Positions 9,740 through 18,626 of a DNA stretch of 64,000 nt are shown here, piece by piece. Made by a program: the position numbers and the translations under genes. The DNA is from Acidipropionibacterium virtanenii (GTDB lineage: Bacteria; Actinomycetota; Actinomycetes; Propionibacteriales; Propionibacteriaceae). The DNA is taken from contig NZ_CP025198.1 of NCBI RefSeq assembly GCF_003325455.1, forward strand, positions 1,922,001 to 1,986,000, written 5' to 3'. A model generated the notes under the pieces. That model searched no databases. It was not told the DNA's origin and was given only the letters and a program-made list of their open reading frames with translations. Within the stretch, counting starts at the first letter, position 1, and every line of letters begins with the position of its first letter.

Positions 9740-11770
9740 TCAGTTCTTCGGAGCATCCACAGTACGTGCCGAGTCGCGCCAGGAGCGCGGATCGTCCCGG
9801 CGCCAGCGCTGCTCGATCGCCTCGGAGGATCGCAGCTGGTAGGGCACCGTGGAGATCAGCACCCCGGGCATGAAGTGCAGCCTGGTGCGGATCACCAGAC
9901 CGGTCTGGTTGTGCAGGACCTGCTCCCACCAGTGGCCCACCACGTATTCGGGGATGAACACCTCGACCATGTCGCGGGGATTCTCGCTGCGAATCCTGCG
10001 GATGTGCTCGATGAAGGGGTTGGTGACCTCCCGGTACGGTGAGGCGATCACCTTGAGAGGGACGTCGACGTCCTCCTCGTCCCAGCGCTCGAGGACCCGT
10101 TCGGTCGCCTCCGGGTCGACGTCCACAGTGGCCGCCTCGAGGAAGGTCGGCACCGTGGCCTTGGCGAACTGCAGGGCGCGCATCGTGGGCTTGTTGAGAT
10201 CGGAGACCAGCACCACGGCATGGACCCGGGAGGGCAGTGCCCGGTCGGATGCGCTGGACAGGGCCAGCTCGCGTCGCACGGCGTCGTAGTGGCGTCGGAT
10301 CGCCTTCATCCCGATGAAGACCACCGCCATCGCCAGCAGTGCCAGGTAGGCGCCGTGGACGAACTTGGAGACGAGGATGATCACCAGCACCACGCCGGTC
10401 ATCACCAGGCCGACGGCATTGATGACCCGGGAGCGCTGCCACTGCCGCCTCTCCTTTCGTGTCGCCCGGGTCTCGGTGCGCAACCGCCGGGTCCAGTGCC
10501 GCAACATCCCCGTCTGGCTGACGGTGAAGGAGATGAACACCCCGACCACGTACAACTGGATGAGCGCTGTCACCGAGGCGTTGAACACCAGCACCAGTAC
10601 CGCGGCCCCCACCGCCAGGGTGACGATGCCGTTCGAGAAGGCCAGCCGGTCCCCGCGAGTGTGCAGCTGGCGGGGCAGGTAACCGTCCTTGGCCAGAATG
10701 GAGCTGAGCACCGGGAATCCGTTGAAGGCGGTGTTGGCCGCCAGGAAGAGGATCACCATCGTGCAGATGATCATGATGTAGAAGCCGGGCCGGAAGGAGT
10801 CGTAGAAGACGGCCTGGGCGAGCTGACCGACCACCGTCGTCTGGGACTCGATCGGCCGTCCGTCGGCCCCGATCAGCCGTGAGGCGCCGCCCTGCTCGTC
10901 GAACATCTTCACCCCGGTCACCCGGGCCAGCACGATGATGCCGATGAGCATGGACACTGCGATCCCGCCGAGGAGGGCCAGGGTGGCGGCCGCATTGCGG
11001 GACTTCGGCTCGCGGAACGAGGGCACCCCGTTCGAGATCGCCTCGACTCCGGTCAGCGCCGCACAGCCCGACGAGAAGGTCCGTGCAAGCAGCGCCACCA
11101 TGGCCAGGCCGGCCAGTGAGGCGTATTTCGGGGAGCCCTGGATGGTGGCGGCGGCGGTCGGCGCCTGCAGATGGTGTCCCAGCACGAAGATCTGGGTGAG
11201 CCCCCAGATCACCAGGGCGCCCACGCTCACCATGAAGGCGTAGACCGGGACCGCGAAGACGCTGCCGGACTCCTTGGTGCCTCTCAGGTTCAGTCCGGTG
11301 AGCACGAGGATGACGCCGGCTGCGATGACGCCCTCATGACCGTGGATCGCCGGAATCATGGCCTCCGCGTTCTGGACCCCCGAGGACACCGACACGGCCA
11401 CGGTGAGCACATAATCGACCAGCAGGGAGCTGGCCACGATCAGCCCCGCGCTGGGCCCGAGGTTCGCGGTGGCCACCTCGTAGTCCCCGCCACCGGAGGG
11501 GTAGGCGTGGACGGTCTGGCGGTAGGACATCACCACCACCAGCATGACGCAGGCCACCGCGACACCGATCTTCCAGGAGAACGCGAACCCTGCGGCTCCG
11601 GCCAGCGACAGCGTGATGAGGATCTCATCGGGCGCGTAGGCGACGCTCGAAAGGGCGTCGGAGGCGAACACCGGGAGGGCGATCCGTTTGGGCAGCAGGG
11701 TCTGCCCGAGCGAGGAGCTCTCAAGCTTGCGACCGATGAGCACCCGCTTGACGGCCTGCGATAGTTTCAC
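9740..11770 (-). CDS. APC-superfamily permease (probable amino acid or K+ transporter)
   Basis: The protein is about 676 residues, with roughly 12 hydrophobic helices in the first 450 and a long cytoplasmic C-terminal domain that starts after the charged segment RRLRTETRATRKERRQW. The N-terminal LPVFASDALSSVAYA is typical of this actinobacterial APC clade (Rv2690c type). The adjacent, divergent ceoB-ceoC genes encode TrkA-type potassium regulators, so K+ or K+-linked transport is a reasonable inference. The substrate cannot be read from sequence. GTG 11770 is taken as the start; a TTG three codons upstream is an alternative. Confidence 0.85.
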   Translation of the reverse strand: MKLSQAVKRVLIGRKLESSSLGQTLLPKRIALPVFASDALSSVAYAPDEILITLSLAGAAGFAFSWKIGVAVACVMLVVVMSYRQTVHAYPSGGGDYEVATANLGPSAGLIVASSLLVDYVLTVAVSVSSGVQNAEAMIPAIHGHEGVIAAGVILVLTGLNLRGTKESGSVFAVPVYAFMVSVGALVIWGLTQIFVLGHHLQAPTAAATIQGSPKYASLAGLAMVALLARTFSSGCAALTGVEAISNGVPSFREPKSRNAAATLALLGGIAVSMLIGIIVLARVTGVKMFDEQGGASRLIGADGRPIESQTTVVGQLAQAVFYDSFRPGFYIMIICTMVILFLAANTAFNGFPVLSSILAKDGYLPRQLHTRGDRLAFSNGIVTLAVGAAVLVLVFNASVTALIQLYVVGVFISFTVSQTGMLRHWTRRLRTETRATRKERRQWQRSRVINAVGLVMTGVVLVIILVSKFVHGAYLALLAMAVVFIGMKAIRRHYDAVRRELALSSASDRALPSRVHAVVLVSDLNKPTMRALQFAKATVPTFLEAATVDVDPEATERVLERWDEEDVDVPLKVIASPYREVTNPFIEHIRRIRSENPRDMVEVFIPEYVVGHWWEQVLHNQTGLVIRTRLHFMPGVLISTVPYQLRSSEAIEQRWRRDDPRSWRDSARTVDAPKN

Positions 11771-11868
11771 GGGCGGCAACTCTACTTCTGTTGGGGCAGT
11801 TTGGGGCAGTAGGGAACGACCAGCCCGCCAGGGTGCAGAATGTGATCGGACTATTGACGGGAGAGGAC

Positions 11869-12531
11869 GTGCATATCGTCATCATGGGATGCGGCAGGGT
11901 CGGATCCAGCCTGGCCAGGTCGTTGGAGAAGCGGGGCCACAGCGTGGTCGTCATCGACACCGACGCCGACTCCTTCCGGCGTCTGGGCCCGGAGTTCAAG
12001 GGCTCGACGGTCAGGGGGGTGGGCTTCGACCGCACCGTCCTGGAGAAGGCCGAGATCCGTAACGCCGACGGGTTCGCAGCCGTGTCCAGCGGCGACAACT
12101 CCAATGTGCTCGCCGCCCGGGTGGTCCGTGAAGAGTTCGGCATCGACAATGTGGTGGCCCGGATCTACGACCAGGGGCGCGCCGAGGTCTACGAGAGGCT
12201 CGGGATCCCGACCGTGGCCACGGTGCGCTGGGCGGCCGACCAGGTGCTGCGCAGCCTGATGCCCGAGGGCTCGGAGCCCGCCTGGCGCGATCCCTCCGGT
12301 CAGGCCCGTCTCATCCGGGTCAACACGCACGCGGGCTGGGTGGGGATGAGGATCAGCGCGATCCAGGCCCAGATCCACACCCCGCTGCCATTCCTGCAAC
12401 GCTTCGGCACCGGCATGGTGCCCGACGGTTCCACCCTGCTTCAGGACGGCGACGTCGTCTACGCGGCGGTGGAGGTGGAGAGGGTGCCCGAGGTCGAGCG
12501 CCTCCTCGCCGCGCCTCCGGCCCGCCGCTGA
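11869..12531 (+). CDS. ceoB: TrkA-type potassium uptake regulatory protein CeoB
   Basis: The 220-residue protein has an N-terminal RCK/Rossmann domain (VIMGCGRVGSSLA, then VVVIDTD as the ribose-binding acidic strand) and a C-terminal TrkA-C domain. It binds NAD(H) on the cytoplasmic face and gates a membrane potassium transporter. GTG 11869 is chosen over an upstream ATG because GGGAGAGGA lies just before it and the Rossmann strand begins at residue 2. It is followed after 19 nt by ceoC; the pair is conserved in Actinobacteria next to an APC permease and the TRAM methyltransferase. Confidence 0.93.
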   Translation: MHIVIMGCGRVGSSLARSLEKRGHSVVVIDTDADSFRRLGPEFKGSTVRGVGFDRTVLEKAEIRNADGFAAVSSGDNSNVLAARVVREEFGIDNVVARIYDQGRAEVYERLGIPTVATVRWAADQVLRSLMPEGSEPAWRDPSGQARLIRVNTHAGWVGMRISAIQAQIHTPLPFLQRFGTGMVPDGSTLLQDGDVVYAAVEVERVPEVERLLAAPPARR

Positions 12532-12550
12532 TCCCACAGAAAGAGACTCC

Positions 12551-13210
12551 ATGCGCATCGCCATCGTCGGCGCCGGCAATGTCGGCCGCTCCATCGCCCG
12601 CGAACTCATCGCACACGGACACCAGATCCTGCTCATCGACCGCAACCCGCACGCCATGAAACCCGACTCCGTGCCGGAGGCCGAGTGGCTGTGCGCCGAC
12701 GCCTGCGAACTGGCCTCCCTGGAGGAGGCCAGGTTGGACCGCTGCGACGTCGCGATCGCGGCGACCGGCGACGACAAGGCCAATCTGGTGCACTCGCTGC
12801 TGGCCAAGACGGAGTTCGGGGTGCCCAGAACGGTGGCCCGGGTCAATCACCCGGGCAATGAGTGGATGTTCGACGAGGTGTGGGGGGTCGACGTCGCGGT
12901 GTCCACCCCCAGGCTCATGGCGGCCCTGGTCGAGGAGGCCGTGACGGTCGGAGACCTGGTGCGACTCTTCACCTTCCAGAAGGGCCGGGCCAACCTGGTG
13001 GAACTCACCCTTCCCGATGCCAGTCCCCGGGTCGGCGAACGCGTCCGCGACATCCCGCTTCCCGGGGATGCGACGCTGGTGGCCGTCATCCGCGACGGTC
13101 AGGGCCGCACTCCGGAGCGGGAGGCGGCCCTGGAGGCCGGCGATGAGCTGCTGTTCATCGTCTCGCCGAACTACGAGTCGGACCTGGTGGAGCTCCTCGC
13201 CCCGAAGTGA
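12551..13210 (+). CDS. ceoC: TrkA-type potassium uptake regulatory protein CeoC
   Basis: This 219-residue paralogue of CeoB has the same RCK-N (MRIAIVGAGNVGRSIA, then ILLIDRN) and TrkA-C layout. The two presumably form a hetero-oligomeric ring on the transporter. ATG 12551 is preceded by AAAGAGA. The gene ends in a 14-bp inverted repeat right after the stop (13211-13224) and then a copy of a dispersed repeat. Confidence 0.93.
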   Translation: MRIAIVGAGNVGRSIARELIAHGHQILLIDRNPHAMKPDSVPEAEWLCADACELASLEEARLDRCDVAIAATGDDKANLVHSLLAKTEFGVPRTVARVNHPGNEWMFDEVWGVDVAVSTPRLMAALVEEAVTVGDLVRLFTFQKGRANLVELTLPDASPRVGERVRDIPLPGDATLVAVIRDGQGRTPEREAALEAGDELLFIVSPNYESDLVELLAPK

Positions 13211-13224
13211 GGTCACCTGTGACC
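13211..13224. repeat. 14-bp inverted repeat after the ceoC stop
   Basis: GGTCACCTGTGACC begins at the base after the TGA. The arms are 6 bp with a 2-bp centre. It could help termination, or be a protein-binding site. Confidence 0.4.
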
Positions 13225-13260
13225 CCGCCAGCACAGGAGGAATCCCGTCCGTGCTCCGCG

Positions 13261-13310
13261 GACCCGACCCGCTCGGAGAGGCGGGAGCGTAGCGACGTGG
13301 AGGGGTTGTC
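13261..13310 (+). repeat. Dispersed ~50-bp repeat, copy A
   Basis: This 50-bp block aligns without gaps, at about 43 of 50 identical positions, to the reverse complement of 45950-45999. The shared core reads GAGCGWAGCGACGTGGAGG. It occupies the gap between the convergent ceoC and OB-fold genes. Confidence 0.7.
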
Positions 13311-13316
13311 CACTTG

Positions 13317-13709
13317 TTACTCGGCCAACAACTGGTAGCGGGGGTTGTAGATGACCCGGCGGCCGTCGTCGGCGGAGATGAGTCCCTCGACCGACAACCT
13401 CCGGCCGGCCCTCAGGCCCGGGATGCGACGCCGGCCCATCCAGATCAGGTGGACGGTGCCCGTGCCGTCACTCAGCTCGGCCTCGAGCCATCGGTTCGTG
13501 CCCTTGGGGTTGAGTGTGAGCACTTCGATGCGCCCCTGCAGATTCACCCGGGTTCGCAGCGCGGAGTCGGCGATCGTGACGGCTCCGGCGTCGACGGAGC
13601 TCTGGCGAAGCTCGTCGTCCTCGAGATCCTCGTTGGTGGCCGTGACTCTTTGCAGGACTCGGCGGAGGACGCCTGCGCGCGCCCCGGAGGGGTTCGCCCT
13701 GGGGGCCAT
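13317..13709 (-). CDS. OB-fold nucleic acid-binding domain protein (Rv2694c type)
   Basis: The 130-residue protein has a basic N-terminus and an OB-fold spanning about 45-130, with alternating beta strands such as VNLQGRIEVLTLNP, VHLIWMGRRRIPGL and RRLSVEGLI. It is the actinobacterial homologue found next to DUF3710 and dut. Single-stranded nucleic acid binding is inferred from the fold only. Its ATG overlaps the DUF3710 stop (TGATG), so it is translated from the same message. Confidence 0.8.
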   Translation of the reverse strand: MAPRANPSGARAGVLRRVLQRVTATNEDLEDDELRQSSVDAGAVTIADSALRTRVNLQGRIEVLTLNPKGTNRWLEAELSDGTGTVHLIWMGRRRIPGLRAGRRLSVEGLISADDGRRVIYNPRYQLLAE

Positions 13710-14431
13710 CAGGACTCCTCGGGTGCCAGGTCCGCAGGCATCTGCAGAGTGATGATGTCGCCGGGGACCCGCGGCCGGTCGTCACGACGGACCACCAGGT
13801 TGCAGAAGAACTCCAGCAGCAGCCTCCCGGTGGGATCGAGCTCCTCCTCCATGGCGCTGGAGCCCATGAGAACGCCCCTGAGCAGCCAGCGCGGCCCCTG
13901 GGCGAGCCAGCTGCGAGACACGTGATAGCCCTGCTCGCCGTCCGGGCCCTCCATCGGCACCACCCGGCGCAGTTCGGCGCCGAGAATTCCCTGGGTCACA
14001 CTGGCATCCCCGCCCTGACTCTCGGTGCCCTCGATCATCTCCTCATGAACCTGGCCGATCATCTGTCCGTTGGCAGGAGCGGCGAAAAGGGCGACCTCGA
14101 TGGCCGAGCCGTCCTGGACGACCAGAAGGCTCTGGACCTGGCCGGTCTCCTGGTCGACCTGGATCTGCATCTCCATGTTCTCGAAGGGGGTGACGATCAG
14201 CGAGCCGAAGTCGATCCGTGCGATGTCGTCGGCGTCCAGGTCCACCTCGTCGATGTCGAAGGGACCGTCCTCACGCTCCAGATTGATCCGGTAGGTCTCG
14301 TCCTCCCGGGCATCATCGTCCTCGACCTCATCCGGATCCTCGGCGGCCTCGGTCTCGTCGGTGCTGTCAAGGGCCTCCTCGTCGGTCTCCTCGACGTCCA
14401 CGTCCTTGTTCTTCCTGCGACCGAAGATCAC
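13709..14431 (-). CDS. DUF3710 domain-containing protein
   Basis: The 240-residue protein has a short basic start (MIFGRRKNK), a very acidic low-complexity stretch up to about residue 55, and then the DUF3710 core (GPFDIDEVDLD through LVVRRDDRP). This family is restricted to Actinobacteria and has no assigned role; the Rv2696c homologue sits in the same place beside dut. The GTG at 14431 has a strong GGAGGAGG ribosome-binding site. It is translationally coupled to the OB-fold gene downstream. Confidence 0.87.
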   Translation of the reverse strand: MIFGRRKNKDVDVEETDEEALDSTDETEAAEDPDEVEDDDAREDETYRINLEREDGPFDIDEVDLDADDIARIDFGSLIVTPFENMEMQIQVDQETGQVQSLLVVQDGSAIEVALFAAPANGQMIGQVHEEMIEGTESQGGDASVTQGILGAELRRVVPMEGPDGEQGYHVSRSWLAQGPRWLLRGVLMGSSAMEEELDPTGRLLLEFFCNLVVRRDDRPRVPGDIITLQMPADLAPEES

Positions 14432-14552
14432 TGGGGCCTCCTCCGTTCATCGTGCGGACATGCCGGGCGGGGCATGCTCATCCTCCGGACCGGTCCTCGG
14501 CCCTCGAACTCATGGCAGTCTATCTGCGAGCCGGCACCGGCCTGTCCGACCG

Positions 14553-14993
14553 TCAGGCGACGCCGGTCGAGCCGTATCCCGACTCCCCGCGAGTCGTCTC
14601 GGGCAGCTCGTCGACCGGGACGAATCGGGCGGTCATCACCGGCACGATCACCAACTGGGCGATCCGGTCCCCGGCCGAGATGTCGACCGCCCGGTCGGCA
14701 TCGGTGTTGATGAGAAGCACCTTCAGCTCCCCCCGGTACCCCGAGTCGATGGTGCCCGGGGTGTTGACGATGCTGAGCCCGGTCCGGGCGGCGAGGCCGG
14801 ATCTCGGGTTGATCAGACCGACGAATCCCTCGGGGATCGCAACCCGCACGCCGGTGGGCACCAGGGCCCGGCAGCCGGGCTCAAGGTGCACCTCGACCGT
14901 CGTGGTGAGGTCGGCGCCCGCGTCACCGGGCATGGCGTAGCGAGGGATGCCGGCCTGGGCACCCAGCACCACGGGAACGTCCAGGGGTCTCAT
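14553..14993 (-). CDS. dut: dUTP diphosphatase
   Basis: This trimeric enzyme hydrolyses dUTP to dUMP, keeping uracil out of DNA and feeding thymidylate synthesis. All five motifs are visible in 146 residues: [36 protein letters not shown] with the catalytic Asp, RIAQLVI, and the C-terminal arm [10 protein letters not shown], where the usual Phe is Tyr. It overlaps the upstream DUF3093 gene by 4 bp (ATGA). The window also carries a dcd gene that may be bifunctional, giving a second dUTP route. Confidence 0.96.
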   Translation of the reverse strand: MRPLDVPVVLGAQAGIPRYAMPGDAGADLTTTVEVHLEPGCRALVPTGVRVAIPEGFVGLINPRSGLAARTGLSIVNTPGTIDSGYRGELKVLLINTDADRAVDISAGDRIAQLVIVPVMTARFVPVDELPETTRGESGYGSTGVA

Positions 14994-15511
14994 CGGGTCT
15001 CCTCGGAGGTGATGTCGGTGGGCCGCTCCTCAACGGCGCCCAGGTGCCGCCTGATCGCGTCCGTGAGTTCGTCGGGCCGACGCGAGGACACGATCCAGGC
15101 CGGATGGGGATCGGCCCGGTCCGCGAGTCTCAGCACCACTCCGGAGCCGATCCACGGCCGCGTGCAGATGAAGGATCCGACCTGATTCCCACTGTGCAGG
15201 ATCGTCGACATGGTTCGGGAGTCGCAGCCCCGGGCCCGGTCGACCCACTGCCACTCGATCCGGTTGGGCCCCACGCTGAACCCCTCGGCGTCCACGCTGA
15301 TCCGGGTCAGCCCGACGGCGAGCCCCGCCCACAGGCTCAGCCCCGCGATGGCCAGACAGGCCAGGATCCCCGCGACGGAGGAGACCCAGGCCGCCACGGC
15401 CAGGATCATCGATAAGACGAAGAAGCCCCCCACCAGCCACCACCACCACGGCATCCACATCCGCTCGGTGTATTCGGGCGCTCCGGACCCGGATCGTCGC
15501 TTCGTGCTCAC
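14990..15511 (-). CDS. DUF3093 domain-containing membrane protein
   Basis: The 173-residue protein has two closely spaced hydrophobic helices near 20-65 (starting [18 protein letters not shown]), followed by a cytosolic or external beta-rich domain with [18 protein letters not shown]. The family is actinobacterial (Rv2698 type), of unknown function, and is conserved upstream of dut. It starts at GTG 15511, preceded by a G-rich stretch. A dut-DUF3093 operon is indicated by the ATGA overlap. Confidence 0.85.
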   Translation of the reverse strand: MSTKRRSGSGAPEYTERMWMPWWWWLVGGFFVLSMILAVAAWVSSVAGILACLAIAGLSLWAGLAVGLTRISVDAEGFSVGPNRIEWQWVDRARGCDSRTMSTILHSGNQVGSFICTRPWIGSGVVLRLADRADPHPAWIVSSRRPDELTDAIRRHLGAVEERPTDITSEETR

Positions 15512-15590
15512 CGCCCGCGGACCCCCCGTCCCGACGTCATTCCCGTCCCTGGGCGCAGGTCGCGGTGGACGGGAACCCCACGGACCCGAA

Positions 15591-15596
15591 TACGAT
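15591..15596 (+). promoter_or_regulatory. -10 hexamer for a leaderless DUF4235 mRNA
   Basis: TACGAT ends 7 nt before ATG 15604 with no ribosome-binding site between. It also helps decide the start. Confidence 0.5.
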
Positions 15597-15603
15597 GGTC
15601 GTC

Positions 15604-15870
15604 ATGATCTCTGACAAGCTCTTGTGGAAGGTCTACGCGGCCGCAGCCGGCGCCCTGACGACCTTCGTCGCGCAGAAAGTGGTCACCGGCGTGTGGACCA
15701 TCGTGACCGGCGACGAGACGCCGCCCGAATCCTCTGACCCCGACGTGCCGGCGTTCAAGGCGTTCAGCTGGGCGCTGGCCAGTGGTATCGGTATCGCCGG
15801 CAGCCAGCTGCTCATCAACCGTGCCGTCCGCAGCCACCAGCTGCGGGCTCACACGCAGTCGACGCAGTAG
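15604..15870 (+). CDS. DUF4235 domain-containing membrane protein
   Basis: The 88-residue protein begins with the family signature MISDKLLWKVYAAAAGAL and has two predicted helices, residues 8-35 and about 58-78. DUF4235 proteins are small actinobacterial membrane proteins of unknown role. ATG 15604 is favoured over ATG 15595 because homology starts there and the TANNNT box fits a leaderless start. Its 3' end overlaps the convergent DUF4193 gene by 22 bp. Confidence 0.8.
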   Translation: MISDKLLWKVYAAAAGALTTFVAQKVVTGVWTIVTGDETPPESSDPDVPAFKAFSWALASGIGIAGSQLLINRAVRSHQLRAHTQSTQ

Positions 15871-16145
15871 AACTTGCCGTCGCGCTCCTCGGCCAGCTGG
15901 GAGCGGCCCTTGACCAGGAAGCAGGAGGCGCAGGTGAACTCGCCGGACTGGCGGGGCAGGACCCGGACCGTCAGCTCCTCGTGGGACAGGTCGGCACCGG
16001 GCAGCTCGAATGACTCCGCCGCCTCGACCTCGTCCTCGTCGACCTTTCCGGAATTCTTGTCATTCCGGCGGTTCTTGAGCTCCTCGATGGAATCCTCGTT
16101 GGCATCCTCGTCGGTCTTTCGCGGGGCGTCGTAATCGGTCGCCAT
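15849..16145 (-). CDS. DUF4193 domain-containing zinc-ribbon-like protein
   Basis: The 98-residue protein has a highly acidic first half (EDANEDSIEELKNRRND) and a C-terminal pair of CxxC motifs, FTCASC and YCVDC, that should bind zinc. The family (Rv2699c type) is actinobacterial and conserved beside dut and sepH; the RNA polymerase-binding look of the acidic-plus-ribbon layout is only an impression. It starts at ATG 16145, behind GGGAGGG. Confidence 0.87.
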   Translation of the reverse strand: MATDYDAPRKTDEDANEDSIEELKNRRNDKNSGKVDEDEVEAAESFELPGADLSHEELTVRVLPRQSGEFTCASCFLVKGRSQLAEERDGKFYCVDCV

Positions 16146-16352
16146 GTTGCCCTCCCGTAGCGGCTGTCTGCCGTGCTCGCAGGCTCTCGACGGTCATTCC
16201 GCCGCTCCGCCTGCCGGTCAATGTTCGGCCCTATGTGTATCACACCGATCAAGCACTGCGACCGGGGCCTCCGCCAAGCTAGATTGGGAGACCGGGCGAT
16301 ACGGCGAGACCACACCCAGGACGCCAGGCCCCCTGGGAGAGAAAGGTTGGAG

Positions 16353-17447
16353 ATGGACAGCGCACTGAGTCCGCGGGAGATTCAGGCCCGTATCCGTTCC
16401 GGCGCCAGTGTGGATGACGTCGCCGCCGAGGCCGGGGTCTCGGTGGAACAGGTCGAGCCCTTCGCCGTCCCCGTTCTCGCTGAGCTTGACCATGTCGTCG
16501 AGGTGGCCATGGACTGCCCGGTGCGCAGGCACGGGGATCCGGGCTCGCACCGGGGGCTCAGCTCGATCGTGGCGCAGGTCTGCCGTGCCCATGACATGGA
16601 CGTCGACGCCATCACCTGGCGGTGCTGGCGCCATCAGGACCGCAGCTGGGCGGTGGTGGCCGGCTGGGAGGGCGATCCGGGTCCGGGACAGGGCCAGGCG
16701 ACCTTCCGTTTCGATCTGAGAGGCCGCTACTCCCTGCCTCAGGACGTCGGGGCGCGCTGGCTGGTCGACGACCGGGTCCCGCTGGCTCAGACCGAGGAGG
16801 AGGAGACCAGGGATCCCGACAAGGAGCCGACCATCGACCTGCACGACGACCTGGCGATCGTGCGCGCCGTGAGCGACCGCGCCCGGCGTCGGCCCCGCGC
16901 CTCGGGCAGACCGTCGTCCCAGGAGGCGGCCCGGGGCGCCGGGGACGGACAGCAGGACTCCCGGCAGGCCGGTCCGGAGCCGGAGGGCTCCCCCCATGTG
17001 CCGGGAATGACGTCGACCGACGGGGTCTACGACTTCGTGCCCAGCTCCCAGGGCCAGATGGACATGCTCTACGAGATGCTGGCGGGGTTCCAGGAGGACT
17101 CGGTCAACATCTACGAGGGCTTCTCCGAGCCGGTCGCCACCCCGATCCCCCCGACCCCTCCGGCGCACGCATCGCACCCGTCACCCGAACCCGGTCCCGG
17201 TGATTCCCGGGAGGAGCGCACGGACGATTCCGGGGAGACCGGCTCCACACCCGGGACGGTCCCCAGGAGTGCCGCGGCCTCCCCCGCCACCCCTGCCGAA
17301 CCCGCCTCCCCGGAATCCGCTTCAGCAGAACCCTCCGCCGGGGGCCGGCCCCGGCCCGGAGGACGCAGGAAGAAGCGCGGTCACAAGCGGGCGTCGATCC
17401 CCAGCTGGGACGAGATCATGTTCGGCGGGCCCGGCTCGCAGAGCTGA
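16353..17447 (+). CDS. sepH: Septation protein SepH (DUF3071), short N-terminus
   Basis: SepH binds and bundles FtsZ during actinobacterial division. The 364-residue product has the helix-turn-helix-like region SPREIQARIRSGASVDDVAAEAGVS at residues 6-30 (given here as a position: PREIQARIRSG to VSVEQV), a conserved globular segment to about 150, a long Pro/Ser/Glu-rich linker, and the diagnostic C-terminal basic patch followed by SIPSWDEIMFGG. Streptomyces homologues carry about 60 further residues before this domain; none can be found in frame here. ATG 16353 follows GAGAGAAAGG. Confidence 0.88.
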   Translation: MDSALSPREIQARIRSGASVDDVAAEAGVSVEQVEPFAVPVLAELDHVVEVAMDCPVRRHGDPGSHRGLSSIVAQVCRAHDMDVDAITWRCWRHQDRSWAVVAGWEGDPGPGQGQATFRFDLRGRYSLPQDVGARWLVDDRVPLAQTEEEETRDPDKEPTIDLHDDLAIVRAVSDRARRRPRASGRPSSQEAARGAGDGQQDSRQAGPEPEGSPHVPGMTSTDGVYDFVPSSQGQMDMLYEMLAGFQEDSVNIYEGFSEPVATPIPPTPPAHASHPSPEPGPGDSREERTDDSGETGSTPGTVPRSAAASPATPAEPASPESASAEPSAGGRPRPGGRRKKRGHKRASIPSWDEIMFGGPGSQS

Positions 17448-17477
17448 GGCCCACCTGAGCCGGGGCGCCGGCCGGGT

Positions 17478-18626
17478 TCACCATCGGGGCTGTCCCACCG
17501 TCTCCCAGCGCAGCGGCACCGCCATCTCCACCGATGTGAGGGATCCGTGCATTCCCACCAGGCCCATCTCGTTGGGCTCCCGTTCGGTCATCACGGCCCA
17601 GTCCCGGCGCATCGGCACCACAACGTCTCCCAGACGGCGGCGAAGGCCCGGATCCCAGTCGCCGAACAGGCCCGCCCCGATCGCCTGGTCGGCGGTCAGC
17701 ACCGCGGCCCGGTCGCCGAGCACCCGGGACCACCGCTCGGCCACCTGCTCGGGCCGGTCCGTGTAGATCTGACGGAACCGGGGCTCCCCGCCGATGTCGT
17801 CGACGTCGGCCAGCAGGGACGGGTCGTCCTCCACCAGGACGCGACGGTCGCGGGGAATATCGACCATGCCGTGATCGGCGGTGACGATGAGCACCGTGCC
17901 GGGGTCCAGGCCCTCCGACAGGGCCTCCACCAGTTCATCGACCCATCCCAGGCGCCGTCGCCAGGCCGGGGACTCGCAGCCCTCGCCGTGGCCCACATGG
18001 TCCAGGGACCGCTCGTAGACGTAGGTGAGGGAGCGGTCGCCGCGCCCCGTGGCCGACCGTGCCAGGTCGGCCCTCAGGTCGATGTCGTCCTCGTCGGCGA
18101 CCGGTACGAATTCGGGGCCGCGCAGCGACGCCATCGTCAGCCCGGACCTCTTGAACCGCTCGGGTCCCACGGAGGTCACCGCCACCCGATGGGCCGCCAG
18201 CTGCTCGAAGGCGGTGGGGTGGGGCTGGAGAACCGACGGGGCGTCCCCACCGCGCCAGGTGAGCGCATTCATCACGACTCCCCCCAGCGGGGACCGGAAG
18301 GTGTATCCCAGGATGCCGTGGCGTCCCGGCTGAGCGCCGGTGCCCAGGCAGCTCAGCGAGGTCGCGGTGGTCGAGGGCACTGCGCAGGTGACGCCGCCCA
18401 GCCCGTCCATCGAGGTGAGATGCGGAGCCAGGCCGGCATGGGACTCCAGCAGCTCGGCGCCCATGCCGTCGACCAGCAGCAGCACGTAGCGTTGCGCCTC
18501 GGGCAGCCCGAAGGGATCCTCCCCCTCCCCCGTGAGATGGGAGGCGATGGCCGGCACCAGCTCGGCGAGGGTGGACCGGCCGTGGACCGGAAGGAGAAAC
18601 TCCGGGGGAAGTGTCATGGCGCTCAT
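17478..18626 (-). CDS. Alkaline-phosphatase-superfamily nucleotide pyrophosphatase/phosphodiesterase
   Basis: The 382-residue protein of the type I phosphodiesterase family has the metal-binding strand VLLLVDGMGAELL, the nucleophile Thr in CAVPSTTATSL, LGYTFR, and the metal-binding TADHGMVDIP near 250. It lacks a signal peptide, so a cytoplasmic site is likely. The natural substrate is unknown. Its ATG overlaps the DUF5998 stop (ATGA), and with the OPT transporter upstream it appears to form a three-gene operon. Confidence 0.87.
   Translation of the reverse strand: MSAMTLPPEFLLPVHGRSTLAELVPAIASHLTGEGEDPFGLPEAQRYVLLLVDGMGAELLESHAGLAPHLTSMDGLGGVTCAVPSTTATSLSCLGTGAQPGRHGILGYTFRSPLGGVVMNALTWRGGDAPSVLQPHPTAFEQLAAHRVAVTSVGPERFKRSGLTMASLRGPEFVPVADEDDIDLRADLARSATGRGDRSLTYVYERSLDHVGHGEGCESPAWRRRLGWVDELVEALSEGLDPGTVLIVTADHGMVDIPRDRRVLVEDDPSLLADVDDIGGEPRFRQIYTDRPEQVAERWSRVLGDRAAVLTADQAIGAGLFGDWDPGLRRRLGDVVVPMRRDWAVMTEREPNEMGLVGMHGSLTSVEMAVPLRWETVGQPRW

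Noticed and set aside
16234-16247. TGTGTATCACA as a CRP-like site before sepH
   Set aside because: The half-sites are only 2 bp apart, not 6.
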